A stretch of 64,000 nucleotides of DNA from Lentzea sp. NEAU-D7. Lineage in GTDB: Bacteria; Actinomycetota; Actinomycetes; Mycobacteriales; Pseudonocardiaceae. Of this stretch, positions 41,431 through 49,289 are shown piece by piece; position 1 is the first letter of the stretch; every line of letters starts with the position of its first letter. The DNA is taken from the NCBI RefSeq assembly GCF_026242055.1, contig NZ_JAPJDL010000001.1, positions 731,761 through 795,760 of the forward strand, in the 5' to 3' direction. Position numbers and translations under genes: made by a program. The notes beneath the pieces were generated by a model. The model searched no databases, was not told the origin of the DNA, and saw nothing but the letters and a program-made list of their open reading frames with translations.

Positions 41431-42375
41431 TCACTCTCCGCCGAAGTCGCCGAAGTCCTCGAACGCGTCGTCCATCATCTCGCCGACCACCATGCCGCCG
41501 ACGACACCGGCGGCACCGGCCGCGACGACCGTGCCCATGCCCATGCCGCCCCGGCCGTGGTGACCCCCGTGGTGACCGTGCTGGCCGTAGCCGTGCATGC
41601 CGCCGCCGCGCTGCGCCACCTGGGACAGCCAGCCGTTGATGGACGAGGCCCAGTCGGCGACCTGCGCCTCCTGGTGCGAGAGCCGGAAGTGCCCGAACGC
41701 GTCACCGCCCGACGAGAACATCCCGCCGCGCTTGTCGGCCTCCAGGATGACGAACAGCTCGTGCGGCGACGCCACGAACGTCAGCTCGACCTGCTGGACG
41801 GCACCGGCGAACTGGGCCGGCGGGAAGAACTCGATCTCCTGGTAGAAGCCGAGCTCCTGCGGCACGCCGTGCAGGCGGCCGGCCTCGACGTCCGCGCTGC
41901 GGAACGAGAAACCGAGCTGCCCGAACGCGTTCAGCACCGCGTCCTGCGACGGCAGCGGGTGGACCAGCACGGGGTCGAGGTCGCCCTTGTCCGGCGCGCC
42001 CGCGATCACGAGCTCGGTCCGCACGCCCACGGTCATGCCGGGCAGCTGGCCGCCGCCAACAGCGGTGATCGGGGTCTCCCACGGGATGGGCAGCTGGAAC
42101 GGGATCGCGACCAGCTGACCGGCCGCGACCCGCACGCCCTGCTGCACGACAAGGCGCTGGAACTCCGACACGCCGCCGTACTCGTGGTCACCGTGCTCGA
42201 CCTCGACGCGGGTGACGAGCGACAGCACGACCTGGCCGATCTCGGCGTCCGCGCTGCCACCCTGGATGCGCACCTGCCCGGTGACGACCTGACCGGGCGT
42301 GGCGTGCGGCGAGTCCAGCACCGTGTCGACCGACGGGCCGCCGACGCCGAAGGCGCTGAGCATCCGTTTGAACAT
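41431..42375 (-). CDS. spo0M: Spo0M-like arrestin-fold protein
   Basis: A 314-residue Spo0M-family protein. The N-terminal arrestin-like beta sandwich starts MFKRMLSAFGVGGPSVDTVL and includes GQVRIQGGSADAEI and FQLPIPWETPIT; the C-terminal part has a Gly/His-rich segment (about residues 261-283) and a hydrophobic GTVVAAGAAGVVGGMVVGEMM near the end. Family members affect sporulation and cell shape in Bacillus; the role in actinomycetes is unclear. It lies 27 bp after the CNNM pair and may be transcribed with it. Its ribosome site lies in a hairpin. Confidence 0.85.
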   Translation of the reverse strand: MFKRMLSAFGVGGPSVDTVLDSPHATPGQVVTGQVRIQGGSADAEIGQVVLSLVTRVEVEHGDHEYGGVSEFQRLVVQQGVRVAAGQLVAIPFQLPIPWETPITAVGGGQLPGMTVGVRTELVIAGAPDKGDLDPVLVHPLPSQDAVLNAFGQLGFSFRSADVEAGRLHGVPQELGFYQEIEFFPPAQFAGAVQQVELTFVASPHELFVILEADKRGGMFSSGGDAFGHFRLSHQEAQVADWASSINGWLSQVAQRGGGMHGYGQHGHHGGHHGRGGMGMGTVVAAGAAGVVGGMVVGEMMDDAFEDFGDFGGE

Positions 42376-42379
42376 GTGT

Positions 42380-42397
42380 GTTTCCTCCCTGGGAAAC
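42380..42397 (-). promoter_or_regulatory. Hairpin covering the Spo0M ribosome-binding site
   Basis: On the minus strand GTTTCC-N6-GGAAAC is a perfect 6-bp stem whose loop and right arm contain GGGAGGAAAC, the Shine-Dalgarno sequence 6 to 9 bases before the ATG (42375). Folding would reduce translation. The stem is short, so the effect may be weak. Confidence 0.4.
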
Positions 42398-42402
42398 CCC
42401 GG

Positions 42403-43953
42403 TCAGCGGACGCCGACCGGACGGGTGTCGGTTTCGTCCTCGAAGTCGCCGATCAGCTCTTCGAGGAGGTCTTCGAGTGCGGCAATACCAGTTGTCTTTG
42501 GCCGCTCCTTCGGAGACGGCGGCTCGTTCGCCGGGAAGTCGGCCGTCCGGCCGCCGCTTCGGCCCGAATCGCCTTCGGCGGTTGACCCGAAGAGGCGACC
42601 GGACGACCGACGGGAACTCGCGTCATCGGCAACCTGGGCGAGCTGACCAGACCCGTTGCCCGCCGCTGTGGCCCCTCCATCGGCGAGCCGAGCGAGCTGG
42701 TCAGGCGCGTCGTGCGTCGCCGCCGCAGCCCCGCCATCAGCGAGCCGAGCGAGCTGGCCAGACGCGCCGCCCATCGCCGCCGCAGCCCCGCCATCAGCGA
42801 GCCGAGCGAGCTGGCCAGACGCGCCGCCCATCGCCGCCGCAGCCCCGCCATCAGCGAGCCGAGCGGACTGGCCAGACGCGCCGCCCATCGCCGCCGCAGC
42901 CCCGCCATCAGCGAGCCGAGCGGACTGGCCAGACGCGCCGCCCATCGCCGCCGCAGCCCCGCCATCAGCGAGCCGAGCGGGCTGACCAGACGCGCCGCCC
43001 ATCGCCGCCACAGACTCGTCGTCGGCTACCAGGGCCAGTTGCGCTCGTGCTTCGCGCATCGCCGTCACGGCCTGGGCCACCGGCATCGACGCGGGCAGCG
43101 TCAGCACCGGGCCCATCAGCTCACGAGCCGGCGGGTCCTCGCCGCGGGCCGTGGCGCGCATGGCCTCGCGGATGTGCACGAGCCCGACGTACCGGCCGTC
43201 CTCGTCGGTGACCGGGAAGCGCGACCGTCCGCACTGGAGGCTGCGGCGCTCGACCTCCCGCGCGGTGGTGTGCTCGGTGACCGTCGACGTCTCCGCGATC
43301 GGCACCATCACCTCGCTCACGGTCGTGCGCTGCACCTGCAGCATCCTCGTCAGCAACCGTTGCTGCGCCTCGGGGATGAGGCCGTGCTCGGCGGACTGGC
43401 GCAGCAGCATCCGCAGGTCGTCCGGCCGGTGCGCCTGCGCCAGCTCGTCCTGCGGCTCGACCTTCATCAGGCGCAGCAGCGAGTTCGTGACGCCGTTCAG
43501 TCCACTGAGGAGCCAGCGGACCGAGCGGGCGAACGCGCGGAACGGCAGCGCCAGGATCAGCGCGGACCGCTCGGGGTTCGCGATGGCCCACGACTTCGGG
43601 GCCATCTCGCCGACGACCATGTGCAGGAACACCACCAGCACCAGGCTGATCGCGAACGCGATGCCGTAGGCGAACGCGTCCGGCAGGCCGGTCAGGCGGA
43701 GCGCCGGTTCCAGCAGGTCCGCGACGGCCGGCTTGGCCAGCGCGCCCAGGCCCAGGGTGCACAGCGTGATGCCGAGCTGGGCACCCGCGAGCATCAGCGA
43801 CAGCTCGCGAACGCCCGCCACGGCGGCCCGCGCCGCCCGGGACGTCTCGGCGGCCTGCTCCAGCCGGTGCCGCTTCGCCGCGATCAACGCGAACTCCGCG
43901 GCCACGAAGAAGCCGTTCAACGCGAGCAGCACGACGGAGATGACGATGCTCAT
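42403..43953 (-). CDS. CNNM/CorC-type membrane protein with a repeat insertion in CBS2
   Basis: Membrane protein of 516 aa. The DUF21/CNNM transmembrane part (about 1-185) has LNGFFVAAEFALIAAKRHRLEQ and HMVVGEMAPKSWAIANPE; CBS1 covers about 200-265. CBS2 begins near 270 but is broken after QLALVADD (about residue 313) by some 170 residues, resuming with TTGIAALEDLLEELIGDFEDE (487 on). The insertion holds six 19-residue repeats of MGGASGQxARLADGGAAAA type (318-431), then a Ser/Arg/Pro-rich stretch. The paralogue upstream has the same place intact. Family members are linked to Mg/Co export. Start ATG 43953 overlaps the upstream gene's stop (ATGA). Confidence 0.9.
   Translation of the reverse strand: MSIVISVVLLALNGFFVAAEFALIAAKRHRLEQAAETSRAARAAVAGVRELSLMLAGAQLGITLCTLGLGALAKPAVADLLEPALRLTGLPDAFAYGIAFAISLVLVVFLHMVVGEMAPKSWAIANPERSALILALPFRAFARSVRWLLSGLNGVTNSLLRLMKVEPQDELAQAHRPDDLRMLLRQSAEHGLIPEAQQRLLTRMLQVQRTTVSEVMVPIAETSTVTEHTTAREVERRSLQCGRSRFPVTDEDGRYVGLVHIREAMRATARGEDPPARELMGPVLTLPASMPVAQAVTAMREARAQLALVADDESVAAMGGASGQPARLADGGAAAAMGGASGQSARLADGGAAAAMGGASGQSARLADGGAAAAMGGASGQLARLADGGAAAAMGGASGQLARLADGGAAAATHDAPDQLARLADGGATAAGNGSGQLAQVADDASSRRSSGRLFGSTAEGDSGRSGGRTADFPANEPPSPKERPKTTGIAALEDLLEELIGDFEDETDTRPVGVR
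42661..43002. repeat. 57-bp tandem repeat (coding minisatellite)
   Basis: Six head-to-tail units: 42661-42717 (diverged), 42718-42774, 42775-42831, 42832-42888, 42889-42945 and 42946-43002. The last five are nearly identical, differing at one codon (Leu, Leu, Ser, Ser, Pro read on the plus strand order). Because 57 is a multiple of 3, gain or loss of units keeps the CNNM frame and changes only protein length. Confidence 0.95.
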
Positions 43954-45209
43954 CGGGACAGCACCACCGAATCTGGCACGTTGCGCGCCACCGTCGTGAC
44001 CACCAGCCGCACGCCGTTCATCTCGATCTCGTCTCCGGCCTCGGCCACCCTGCCCAGCTGGTGCAGCACCAGACCCGACACCGTGTCGTAGGCGTCGTCG
44101 GCCGGGAGCTCCAGGCCGGTGGCGTCCTCGACCTCGTCCAGCCTCATGCGGCCGGGAACGCGCCAGTCGTCGCCGACCTTCTCGATCATCTCGGCCACCC
44201 GGTCGTCCTCGTCGTGGATCTCACCGACGAGCTCCTCGGCCAGGTCCTCCAGCGAGATCACGCCGGCGAACCCGCCGAACTCGTCGACCACGCAGGCGAG
44301 CTGACGGCGCTCGGTGCGCAGCCTCTCCAGCACCGCGGGCAACGGCAGCGTCGCCGGCACGACGAGCGCGGGCGAGGCGATCTTCCCGATGGCCACCGAC
44401 GCCCGCTGCTCCGGCGGCAGCGTCAGCACCTCGGCCAGCCCGACGACACCGCGCAGGTCGTCGAGGTCCTCGCCGACCACCGGGAAACGCGAGTTGCCGG
44501 TCTCCAGCAACGAGACGACGCGCGCGGCGGGTTCGTCGAACCGCACGGCGTGGACGTTCACGCGGGGCGTCATCGCCTGTTCCGCGACGAGCTCGCGGAA
44601 CCCGATGCCGTGCTCCAGCAGCCGGGTGAGCTCGGGGTCCAGGTGTCCCCGCTCCCCCGCCTCCTCGACGATCTGCCGGAAGTCCTCGGGCGTCGCGCCC
44701 TGGGGCAGCTCCTCGACGGGCTCGATGCCGATCGCGCGCAGCAGCCGGTTCGCGGCCGCGTCGAACAGCCGGATCACCGGTCCGGCGATCTTCAGGTAGA
44801 GGAGGGTCGAGGAGCTCAGGGCCAGCGCGAGCTTCTCGGGCCGCGCGATCGCGAGGTTCTTCGGCAGGAGCTCACCGAGCACCATCTGCACGAAGGTCGC
44901 GAAAACCAGCGCGATCACCATCGAGCCCGGCACACCGAGGCCGGTGCCGAGCAGCGGCTCGGCCACGTAACCCACGAGCAGCGCCGTCACCGTGATGCCG
45001 AACTGGGCACCGGACAGCATGAACGAGAGCTTCTGGGTCACGCGGTAGGCACGGTCGGCGGCCTTCGAGCCGCCCTCGGCCAACTGCTGCAGGCGGCCGC
45101 GGTCGACCGCCATGTACACGAACTCCTGCGCGACGAAATAGCCGGTGGCCGCGGTGAGGGCCACGATGGCGAGCAAGCCGGATGCGATCAACAAGACGCA
45201 CCCGGCCAC
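43950..45209 (-). CDS. CNNM/CorC-type membrane protein with intact CBS pair
   Basis: A 419-residue paralogue of the next gene: CNNM transmembrane part (FVAQEFVYMAVDRGRLQQLAEGG, MVLGELLPKNLAIARPE), two CBS domains (TPRVNVHAVRFDE to ISLEDLAEELVGEI) and a C-terminal CorC/HlyC domain (WRVPGRMRLDEVEDATGLEL, EIEMNGVRLVV). Probably handles Mg or Co ions or guards ion balance. The CBS2 core reads RRQLACVVDEFGGFAGVISLEDL, unbroken. GTG 45209 is the furthest start. It is divergent from a MerR gene. Confidence 0.9.
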   Translation of the reverse strand: MAGCVLLIASGLLAIVALTAATGYFVAQEFVYMAVDRGRLQQLAEGGSKAADRAYRVTQKLSFMLSGAQFGITVTALLVGYVAEPLLGTGLGVPGSMVIALVFATFVQMVLGELLPKNLAIARPEKLALALSSSTLLYLKIAGPVIRLFDAAANRLLRAIGIEPVEELPQGATPEDFRQIVEEAGERGHLDPELTRLLEHGIGFRELVAEQAMTPRVNVHAVRFDEPAARVVSLLETGNSRFPVVGEDLDDLRGVVGLAEVLTLPPEQRASVAIGKIASPALVVPATLPLPAVLERLRTERRQLACVVDEFGGFAGVISLEDLAEELVGEIHDEDDRVAEMIEKVGDDWRVPGRMRLDEVEDATGLELPADDAYDTVSGLVLHQLGRVAEAGDEIEMNGVRLVVTTVARNVPDSVVLSR

Positions 45210-45250
45210 GTACTACAGCCGTCTACATCGGCTTCTTCAGGCATGTACCA

Positions 45251-45270
45251 ACAGTAGCACGTAGCACTGT
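45251..45270. promoter_or_regulatory. MerR-type dyad in the divergent promoter
   Basis: ACAGT (45251-45255) and ACTGT (45266-45270) with 10 bases between form a 20-bp dyad in the 90-bp region between the CNNM gene and the MerR gene. MerR proteins bind such long dyads, so the regulator may control the CNNM/Spo0M genes and itself. Confidence 0.45.
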
Positions 45271-45299
45271 ATGGTTTGCGGTGACGGGAGGTCACCGCC

Positions 45300-45695
45300 A
45301 TGTCCGAGGCACTGCTGAAGATCGGCGAGCTCGCCGCCCGCGCCGGCGTGAGCATCCGCACCGTCGACTACTACACGACGCTGGGCCTGATCAGCCCCGC
45401 CCAGCGCACCGCGAGCAACTACCGCCTCTACCGCGGCGACGACGTGGAGCGCATCCACCTGGTACAACGCCTGGAGGTCCACGGTCTTCCCCTGGAGGAC
45501 ATCGCCCGCGCGTTCACGGCCGGTCCCGCCGACACCGCGGCGGTGCTCGGGCAGATCGACACCGACCTGCGCACGCTCCAGGAAGCCGCCGACGCCGCGT
45601 CCCCGGAGATGCACGGCCTGCTGGCGGTCATCGCGAACCGGGTCCACTCGCTGATCACCATCGCGCTGCAGCTGCCGCCCGACCTGCCGATGTAG
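45300..45695 (+). CDS. MerR-family regulator
   Basis: A 131-residue MerR-type protein. HTH LLKIGELAARAGVSIRTVDYYTTLGLISPAQRTASNYRLYRGDDVERIHLVQRLEVHGLPLEDI, with D-Y-Y in place of R-Y-Y. The C-terminal coiled-coil has no cysteines, so it is not a simple metal or redox sensor by motif. ATG 45300 follows GGGAGG by 8 bases. Divergent from the CNNM genes and 34 bp before the dehydratase gene. Confidence 0.9.
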   Translation: MSEALLKIGELAARAGVSIRTVDYYTTLGLISPAQRTASNYRLYRGDDVERIHLVQRLEVHGLPLEDIARAFTAGPADTAAVLGQIDTDLRTLQEAADAASPEMHGLLAVIANRVHSLITIALQLPPDLPM

Positions 45696-45729
45696 CTAAG
45701 GTCGGGCGAGGACCTCGGGGAGGCGCGCA

Positions 45730-47433
45730 GTGGGGCTACGCAGCGAGCATTGGTACGCAGGCCAGGACCGCAACGCCTACATCCACCGCGCCTGGATGCG
45801 CCGCGGCGTCCCGGACGACGCCTTCGCCCGCCCGCAGATAGCCATCGCCAACACCGCCTCCGACCTCACCCCGTGCAACGCGCATCTGAACGAGGTCGCG
45901 AAGTCCGTCTCGAACGGCGTGTACGAGGCGGGCGGCATCCCGCTGAACCTGCCAGTGGTGTCGCTGGGCGAGACCAACGTCCGCCCCACCGCGATGCTGT
46001 GGCGCAACATGGCCGCGATGGCCGCCGAGGAGATGCTGCGCGCCAACCCCGTCGACGGAGTGGTGCTGCTGGGCGGGTGCGACAAGACGATCCCCGCGCT
46101 GCTGATGGCCGCCGCGTCCGTCGACATCCCGGCGGTGGTGCTGCCGGGCGGGCCGATGCTGACCGGCACGTTCCGCGGCACTCCCCTGGGCTGCGGCACG
46201 GACGTCTGGCGGCTGTCCGAGGAGGTGCGCGCGGGCACGTTGTCGCAGGAGGCGTTCGCCCGCTCCGAGTCGGCGATGATCCGCAGCCGCGGCCACTGCA
46301 ACACCATGGGCACCGCGTCGACGATGGCGCTGGTCGCCGAGGCGCTGGGCACCGTCGTCCCCGGCGTGGCGGGCACCCCGGCGCCGGACAGCAGGCTGCT
46401 GGAGGCCTCGCACGGCACCGGCAGGCTGGTCGTGGAGCTGATCGAGCAGGACCGGCGGCCGAGCACGTTCCTGACCAAGGCCTCCTTCCACAACGCGATC
46501 GTGGCGCTCGCGGCGGTCGGCGGCTCGACCAACGCCGTGGTGCACCTGCTCGCGATCGCGGGTCGGCTCGGCGTCGACCTGACGCTGGACGACTTCGACC
46601 GCATCGGCTCGGGCGTGCCGCTGCTGGTCGACCTGCAACCGGCCGGCCGGTTCCTGATGGAGGACTTCCACCGCGCGGGCGGGCTTCTGGCCGTGCTGCG
46701 GGAAGTCCGCGACCTGCTCGACCCTGCCGGGCTCACGGTCACCGGCCGCCCGCTCGTCGACCACCTCGGCGACGCGCCGATCTGGGACCCCGAGGTGATC
46801 AGGAGCAGGTCCGCACCGATCATCGCCGAGGGCGGGATCGCGGTGCTGCGCGGCAACCTGGCGCCGTCGGGGGCGTTGGTCAAACCGGCGGCCGCGTCGG
46901 CGCACCTGTTGCAGCACCGCGGAAGGGCCGTGGTGTTCGACAGCATCGAGGACTTCCACGCCCGCGTCGACGACCCCGATCTCGACGTGGACGCGGACTC
47001 CGTGCTGGTGCTGCGGGGCTGCGGCCCGCGCGGCTATCCGGGCATGCCGGAGGTGTCGAACATGCCGTTGCCGAAGAAGCTGCTGGAACAGGGCGTGCGC
47101 GACATGGTGCGGATCTGCGACGGGCGCATGAGCGGCACGGCCTACGGCACCGTCGTCCTGCACGTGGCACCCGAGGCGGCCGCGGGCGGGCCGCTCGGGC
47201 TGGTGCGCACCGGCGACGTCATCGTGCTGGACGTGGAGAACCGCCGGATCGACGTCGAGGCGCCGGACTTCCTGTCCCGCACGCCGAACGAGGCCATGAC
47301 GTCGGCGTTCGCCTCACCGAGGCGGGGCTGGGAACGGCTCTACGTCGACCACGTCCTGGGCGCCGACACCGGAGCCGACCTGGACTTCCTGATCGGCTCC
47401 AGCGGCAGCGAGGTCGCGCGCGAATCGCACTAG
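45730..47433 (+). CDS. IlvD/Edd-family dehydratase (sugar-acid type)
   Basis: Iron-sulfur dehydratase of 567 aa. The cluster cysteines are in LTPCNAH (Cys49), LGGCDKT (Cys117) and RGHCNTMG (Cys190), the arrangement of dihydroxyacid and sugar-acid dehydratases. The N-terminus RSEHWYAGQDRNAYIHRAWMRRG and GTPLGCGTDVWRLSEE favour the aldonic-acid group (arabonate/xylonate type) rather than the isoleucine-pathway IlvD. GTG 45730 has GGAGG 6 bases upstream. Its TAG shares CTAG 47430-47433 with the histidine-rich gene. Confidence 0.85.
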   Translation: MGLRSEHWYAGQDRNAYIHRAWMRRGVPDDAFARPQIAIANTASDLTPCNAHLNEVAKSVSNGVYEAGGIPLNLPVVSLGETNVRPTAMLWRNMAAMAAEEMLRANPVDGVVLLGGCDKTIPALLMAAASVDIPAVVLPGGPMLTGTFRGTPLGCGTDVWRLSEEVRAGTLSQEAFARSESAMIRSRGHCNTMGTASTMALVAEALGTVVPGVAGTPAPDSRLLEASHGTGRLVVELIEQDRRPSTFLTKASFHNAIVALAAVGGSTNAVVHLLAIAGRLGVDLTLDDFDRIGSGVPLLVDLQPAGRFLMEDFHRAGGLLAVLREVRDLLDPAGLTVTGRPLVDHLGDAPIWDPEVIRSRSAPIIAEGGIAVLRGNLAPSGALVKPAAASAHLLQHRGRAVVFDSIEDFHARVDDPDLDVDADSVLVLRGCGPRGYPGMPEVSNMPLPKKLLEQGVRDMVRICDGRMSGTAYGTVVLHVAPEAAAGGPLGLVRTGDVIVLDVENRRIDVEAPDFLSRTPNEAMTSAFASPRRGWERLYVDHVLGADTGADLDFLIGSSGSEVARESH

Positions 47434-47612
47434 TGCGAGTGCTCGTGCTCCTCGATGTGCCCCGCGTCGTGCACGTGCGTGTGTGAGTGCGTCGAGCCGC
47501 CGTGCGTGTGGGTGTGCTCGTGCTCGACGTGATCGTGTGCGTGTTCGCCGTGCGGATGCGTGTGAGTCGTGTCTCCGTGGCTGTGCTCGTGGGTATGCAC
47601 TCCATTGGTCAT
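47430..47612 (-). CDS. Histidine-rich small protein (metal-binding candidate)
   Basis: A 60-residue protein with 22 histidines in repeated H-x-H spacing (for example THTHPHGEHAHDHVEHEH). It has no signal peptide and little else, so it is likely cytoplasmic and binds Ni, Zn or Co as a store or chaperone, as do Hpn-like proteins. It starts at ATG 47612 and is divergent from the ABC importer operon. The two promoters share the 111-bp region 47613-47723. No gene of this kind is common, so the family is inferred from composition only. Confidence 0.75.
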   Translation of the reverse strand: MTNGVHTHEHSHGDTTHTHPHGEHAHDHVEHEHTHTHGGSTHSHTHVHDAGHIEEHEHSH

Positions 47613-47723
47613 GCCTTGATGCTGGCACGACTCCTCCTCGAGCGCGCAGCTGCAACGTCTTGCCTATTGCAACTTGCTTGCTGTTAGCTGCACCTGGCAA
47701 CACGGACACTGGGGAGGAACTGG
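47613..47723. promoter_or_regulatory. TTGC-rich divergent control region (possible Nur/metal box)
   Basis: Between the histidine-rich gene and the ABC operon the DNA holds repeated TTGC/GCAA words: TGCAA (47651-47655), TTGC, TTGCAA (47667-47672), TTGC, TTGC. TTGCAA-CTTGC-TTGCTG (47667-47683) fits the Streptomyces nickel regulator Nur pattern tTGCaa-N5-ttGCAA at 10 of 12 positions. A good ribosome site GGAGG precedes the lipoprotein gene at 7 bases. Confidence 0.45.
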
Positions 47724-49289
47724 ATGCGGCGCGCGCTTCTGCTGGCCGTCGTCCTGCTGGCGGGGTGCTCGTCACCCGACGGCTCGACGACCGGATCGGC
47801 GACGTCCATCGTGATCGGCGCAGGTGGCGAGCCGGAGAACCTCAACCCGGTGCTCGGTTACGCACCCGACGGCGCCGCGAAGATCTTCGACGGACTCGTC
47901 TCGCGCGACGCCTCGCTCGCGCTGAAACCGGCCCTGGCCGCGGAGCTGCCCACGGCGTCAGCCGACGGTCTGACGTGGACGGCCAAGCTGCGCAAGGACG
48001 TCACGTTCTCCGACGGCACACCGCTGACCGCGGACGACGTCGTGTTCACCTACAAGTCCGTGGTGGACAAGAAGGTGAACTCCACGATCGCTTCCCGGTT
48101 CGACGCGCTGGCCGACGTGGTGGCCCTCGACCCGGGCACCGTGCGGTTCACGCTCTCCTACGCCTACGCGCCGTTCGCGCAGCAGCTCGCACTCGGCATC
48201 GTGCCCGCGGCGAAGCTCACCGGCGTCGACATCAACAGCGCCCCGTTCAACACCGCCCCGGTCGGCACCGGCCCGTACACGGTCTCCGAGTGGCGCAAGG
48301 GCGACCGGATGGTGTTGAAGGCCAACGAGAACTACTGGGGCGGCGCGCCCGCGATCAAGTCCGTGACCGTGGTCTTCGTGCCGGACGACAACGCCCGCGC
48401 GACCCGCATGGCCGCTGGTGAGTTCGACGGCACGGTGCTGCCGCCCAAGCTCGCCCGGACCTACCGCGACAGGTCCGGGTACAAGGTCGTGCAGAACCCG
48501 TCGGCCGACTACCGCGGTCTCGGCATCCCGTCCGAACTGCCGTTCACCTCGTCCCCGCAGGTCCGGCGCGCGATCAACCTCGGCATCAACCGCCAGGCGA
48601 TGATCGACGCCGTGCTGGCCGGCTCCGGCAAGCCCGCGTCGACGCCCGTCTCGCCGTACCTGGAGGACTGGTACGACGAGAAGTCCGCGTTCACCTTCGA
48701 CGTGGCCGAGGCGGAGAGGCTGCTCGACGAGGCGGGCTGGCGCAGGGGCGCGGACGGCAAGCGCGCCAAGGACGGCCAGGCCGCGAAGCTGCCCGTGCTC
48801 TACCCCGCTCCCGACGTGCTGCGCAAGGAGCTCGCGCTCGCCACGGCCTCGGACATCGCGAAGCTCGGCATCGACGCCCCGGTCGAGGCGACCACGTTCG
48901 ACGTCATGCTGCAGCGCCGGAAGGAGGCGGCGGCGGTCTGGGGCGGCGGTGACCCGTACGACCCGGACACGGCCGCGTACACGTTGCTGCACAGCAGGTA
49001 CGCGGGCCAGGACGGCTACGTGAACATGACGCTGTACCGCAACTCCACTGTGGACACCGCGCTCGACACGGGCCGCCGCAGCCTCGACCCGGCCGCGCGC
49101 AAGAAGGCCTACCAGGACTTCCAGGAGGCGTACGCCGCCGATCCCGGCTGGGCGTTCCTGGTGTTCCTCGACCACACCTACGTCGTGCGGGACAGGTGGA
49201 ACGGCCAGGAGACCCAGGTCGAGCCGCACGACCACGGCCTCGTGCACGCGGTGTGGTGGAACCTCGAGCGCTGGACGCCGAAGCCGTGA
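47724..49289 (+). CDS. ABC importer solute-binding lipoprotein (peptide/nickel type)
   Basis: Lipoprotein of 521 aa in solute-binding family 5. Signal peptide MRRALLLAVVLLAGC with lipobox LAGC. Mature motifs GEPENLNPVL, LTWTAKLRKDVTFSDGTPLTADDVVFTYKSV, TGPYTVSEWRKGDRMVLKANENYWGG and GINRQAMIDAVL are diagnostic. The C-terminal PHDHGLVHAVWWNLERW carries histidines. Nickel is favoured over peptide because of the facing histidine-rich gene and the TTGC motifs, but peptide uptake is not excluded. Its stop overlaps the first permease start (GTGA). Confidence 0.85.
   Translation: MRRALLLAVVLLAGCSSPDGSTTGSATSIVIGAGGEPENLNPVLGYAPDGAAKIFDGLVSRDASLALKPALAAELPTASADGLTWTAKLRKDVTFSDGTPLTADDVVFTYKSVVDKKVNSTIASRFDALADVVALDPGTVRFTLSYAYAPFAQQLALGIVPAAKLTGVDINSAPFNTAPVGTGPYTVSEWRKGDRMVLKANENYWGGAPAIKSVTVVFVPDDNARATRMAAGEFDGTVLPPKLARTYRDRSGYKVVQNPSADYRGLGIPSELPFTSSPQVRRAINLGINRQAMIDAVLAGSGKPASTPVSPYLEDWYDEKSAFTFDVAEAERLLDEAGWRRGADGKRAKDGQAAKLPVLYPAPDVLRKELALATASDIAKLGIDAPVEATTFDVMLQRRKEAAAVWGGGDPYDPDTAAYTLLHSRYAGQDGYVNMTLYRNSTVDTALDTGRRSLDPAARKKAYQDFQEAYAADPGWAFLVFLDHTYVVRDRWNGQETQVEPHDHGLVHAVWWNLERWTPKP

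Noticed and set aside
42661..43002. Regularly spaced repeats resembling a CRISPR array
   Set aside because: The units are head-to-tail with no unique spacers, are in frame with the CNNM gene, and no cas gene is present.
45736..47163. Long antisense frame over the dehydratase gene
   Set aside because: Composition is a mirror of the sense codons, and the sense product has all cluster cysteines.
47651..47683. Zur or NikR operator before the importer
   Set aside because: The words do not match TGAAAATGATTTTCA-type Zur sites or GTATGA-type NikR sites; only a Nur-like fit remains, kept at low confidence.
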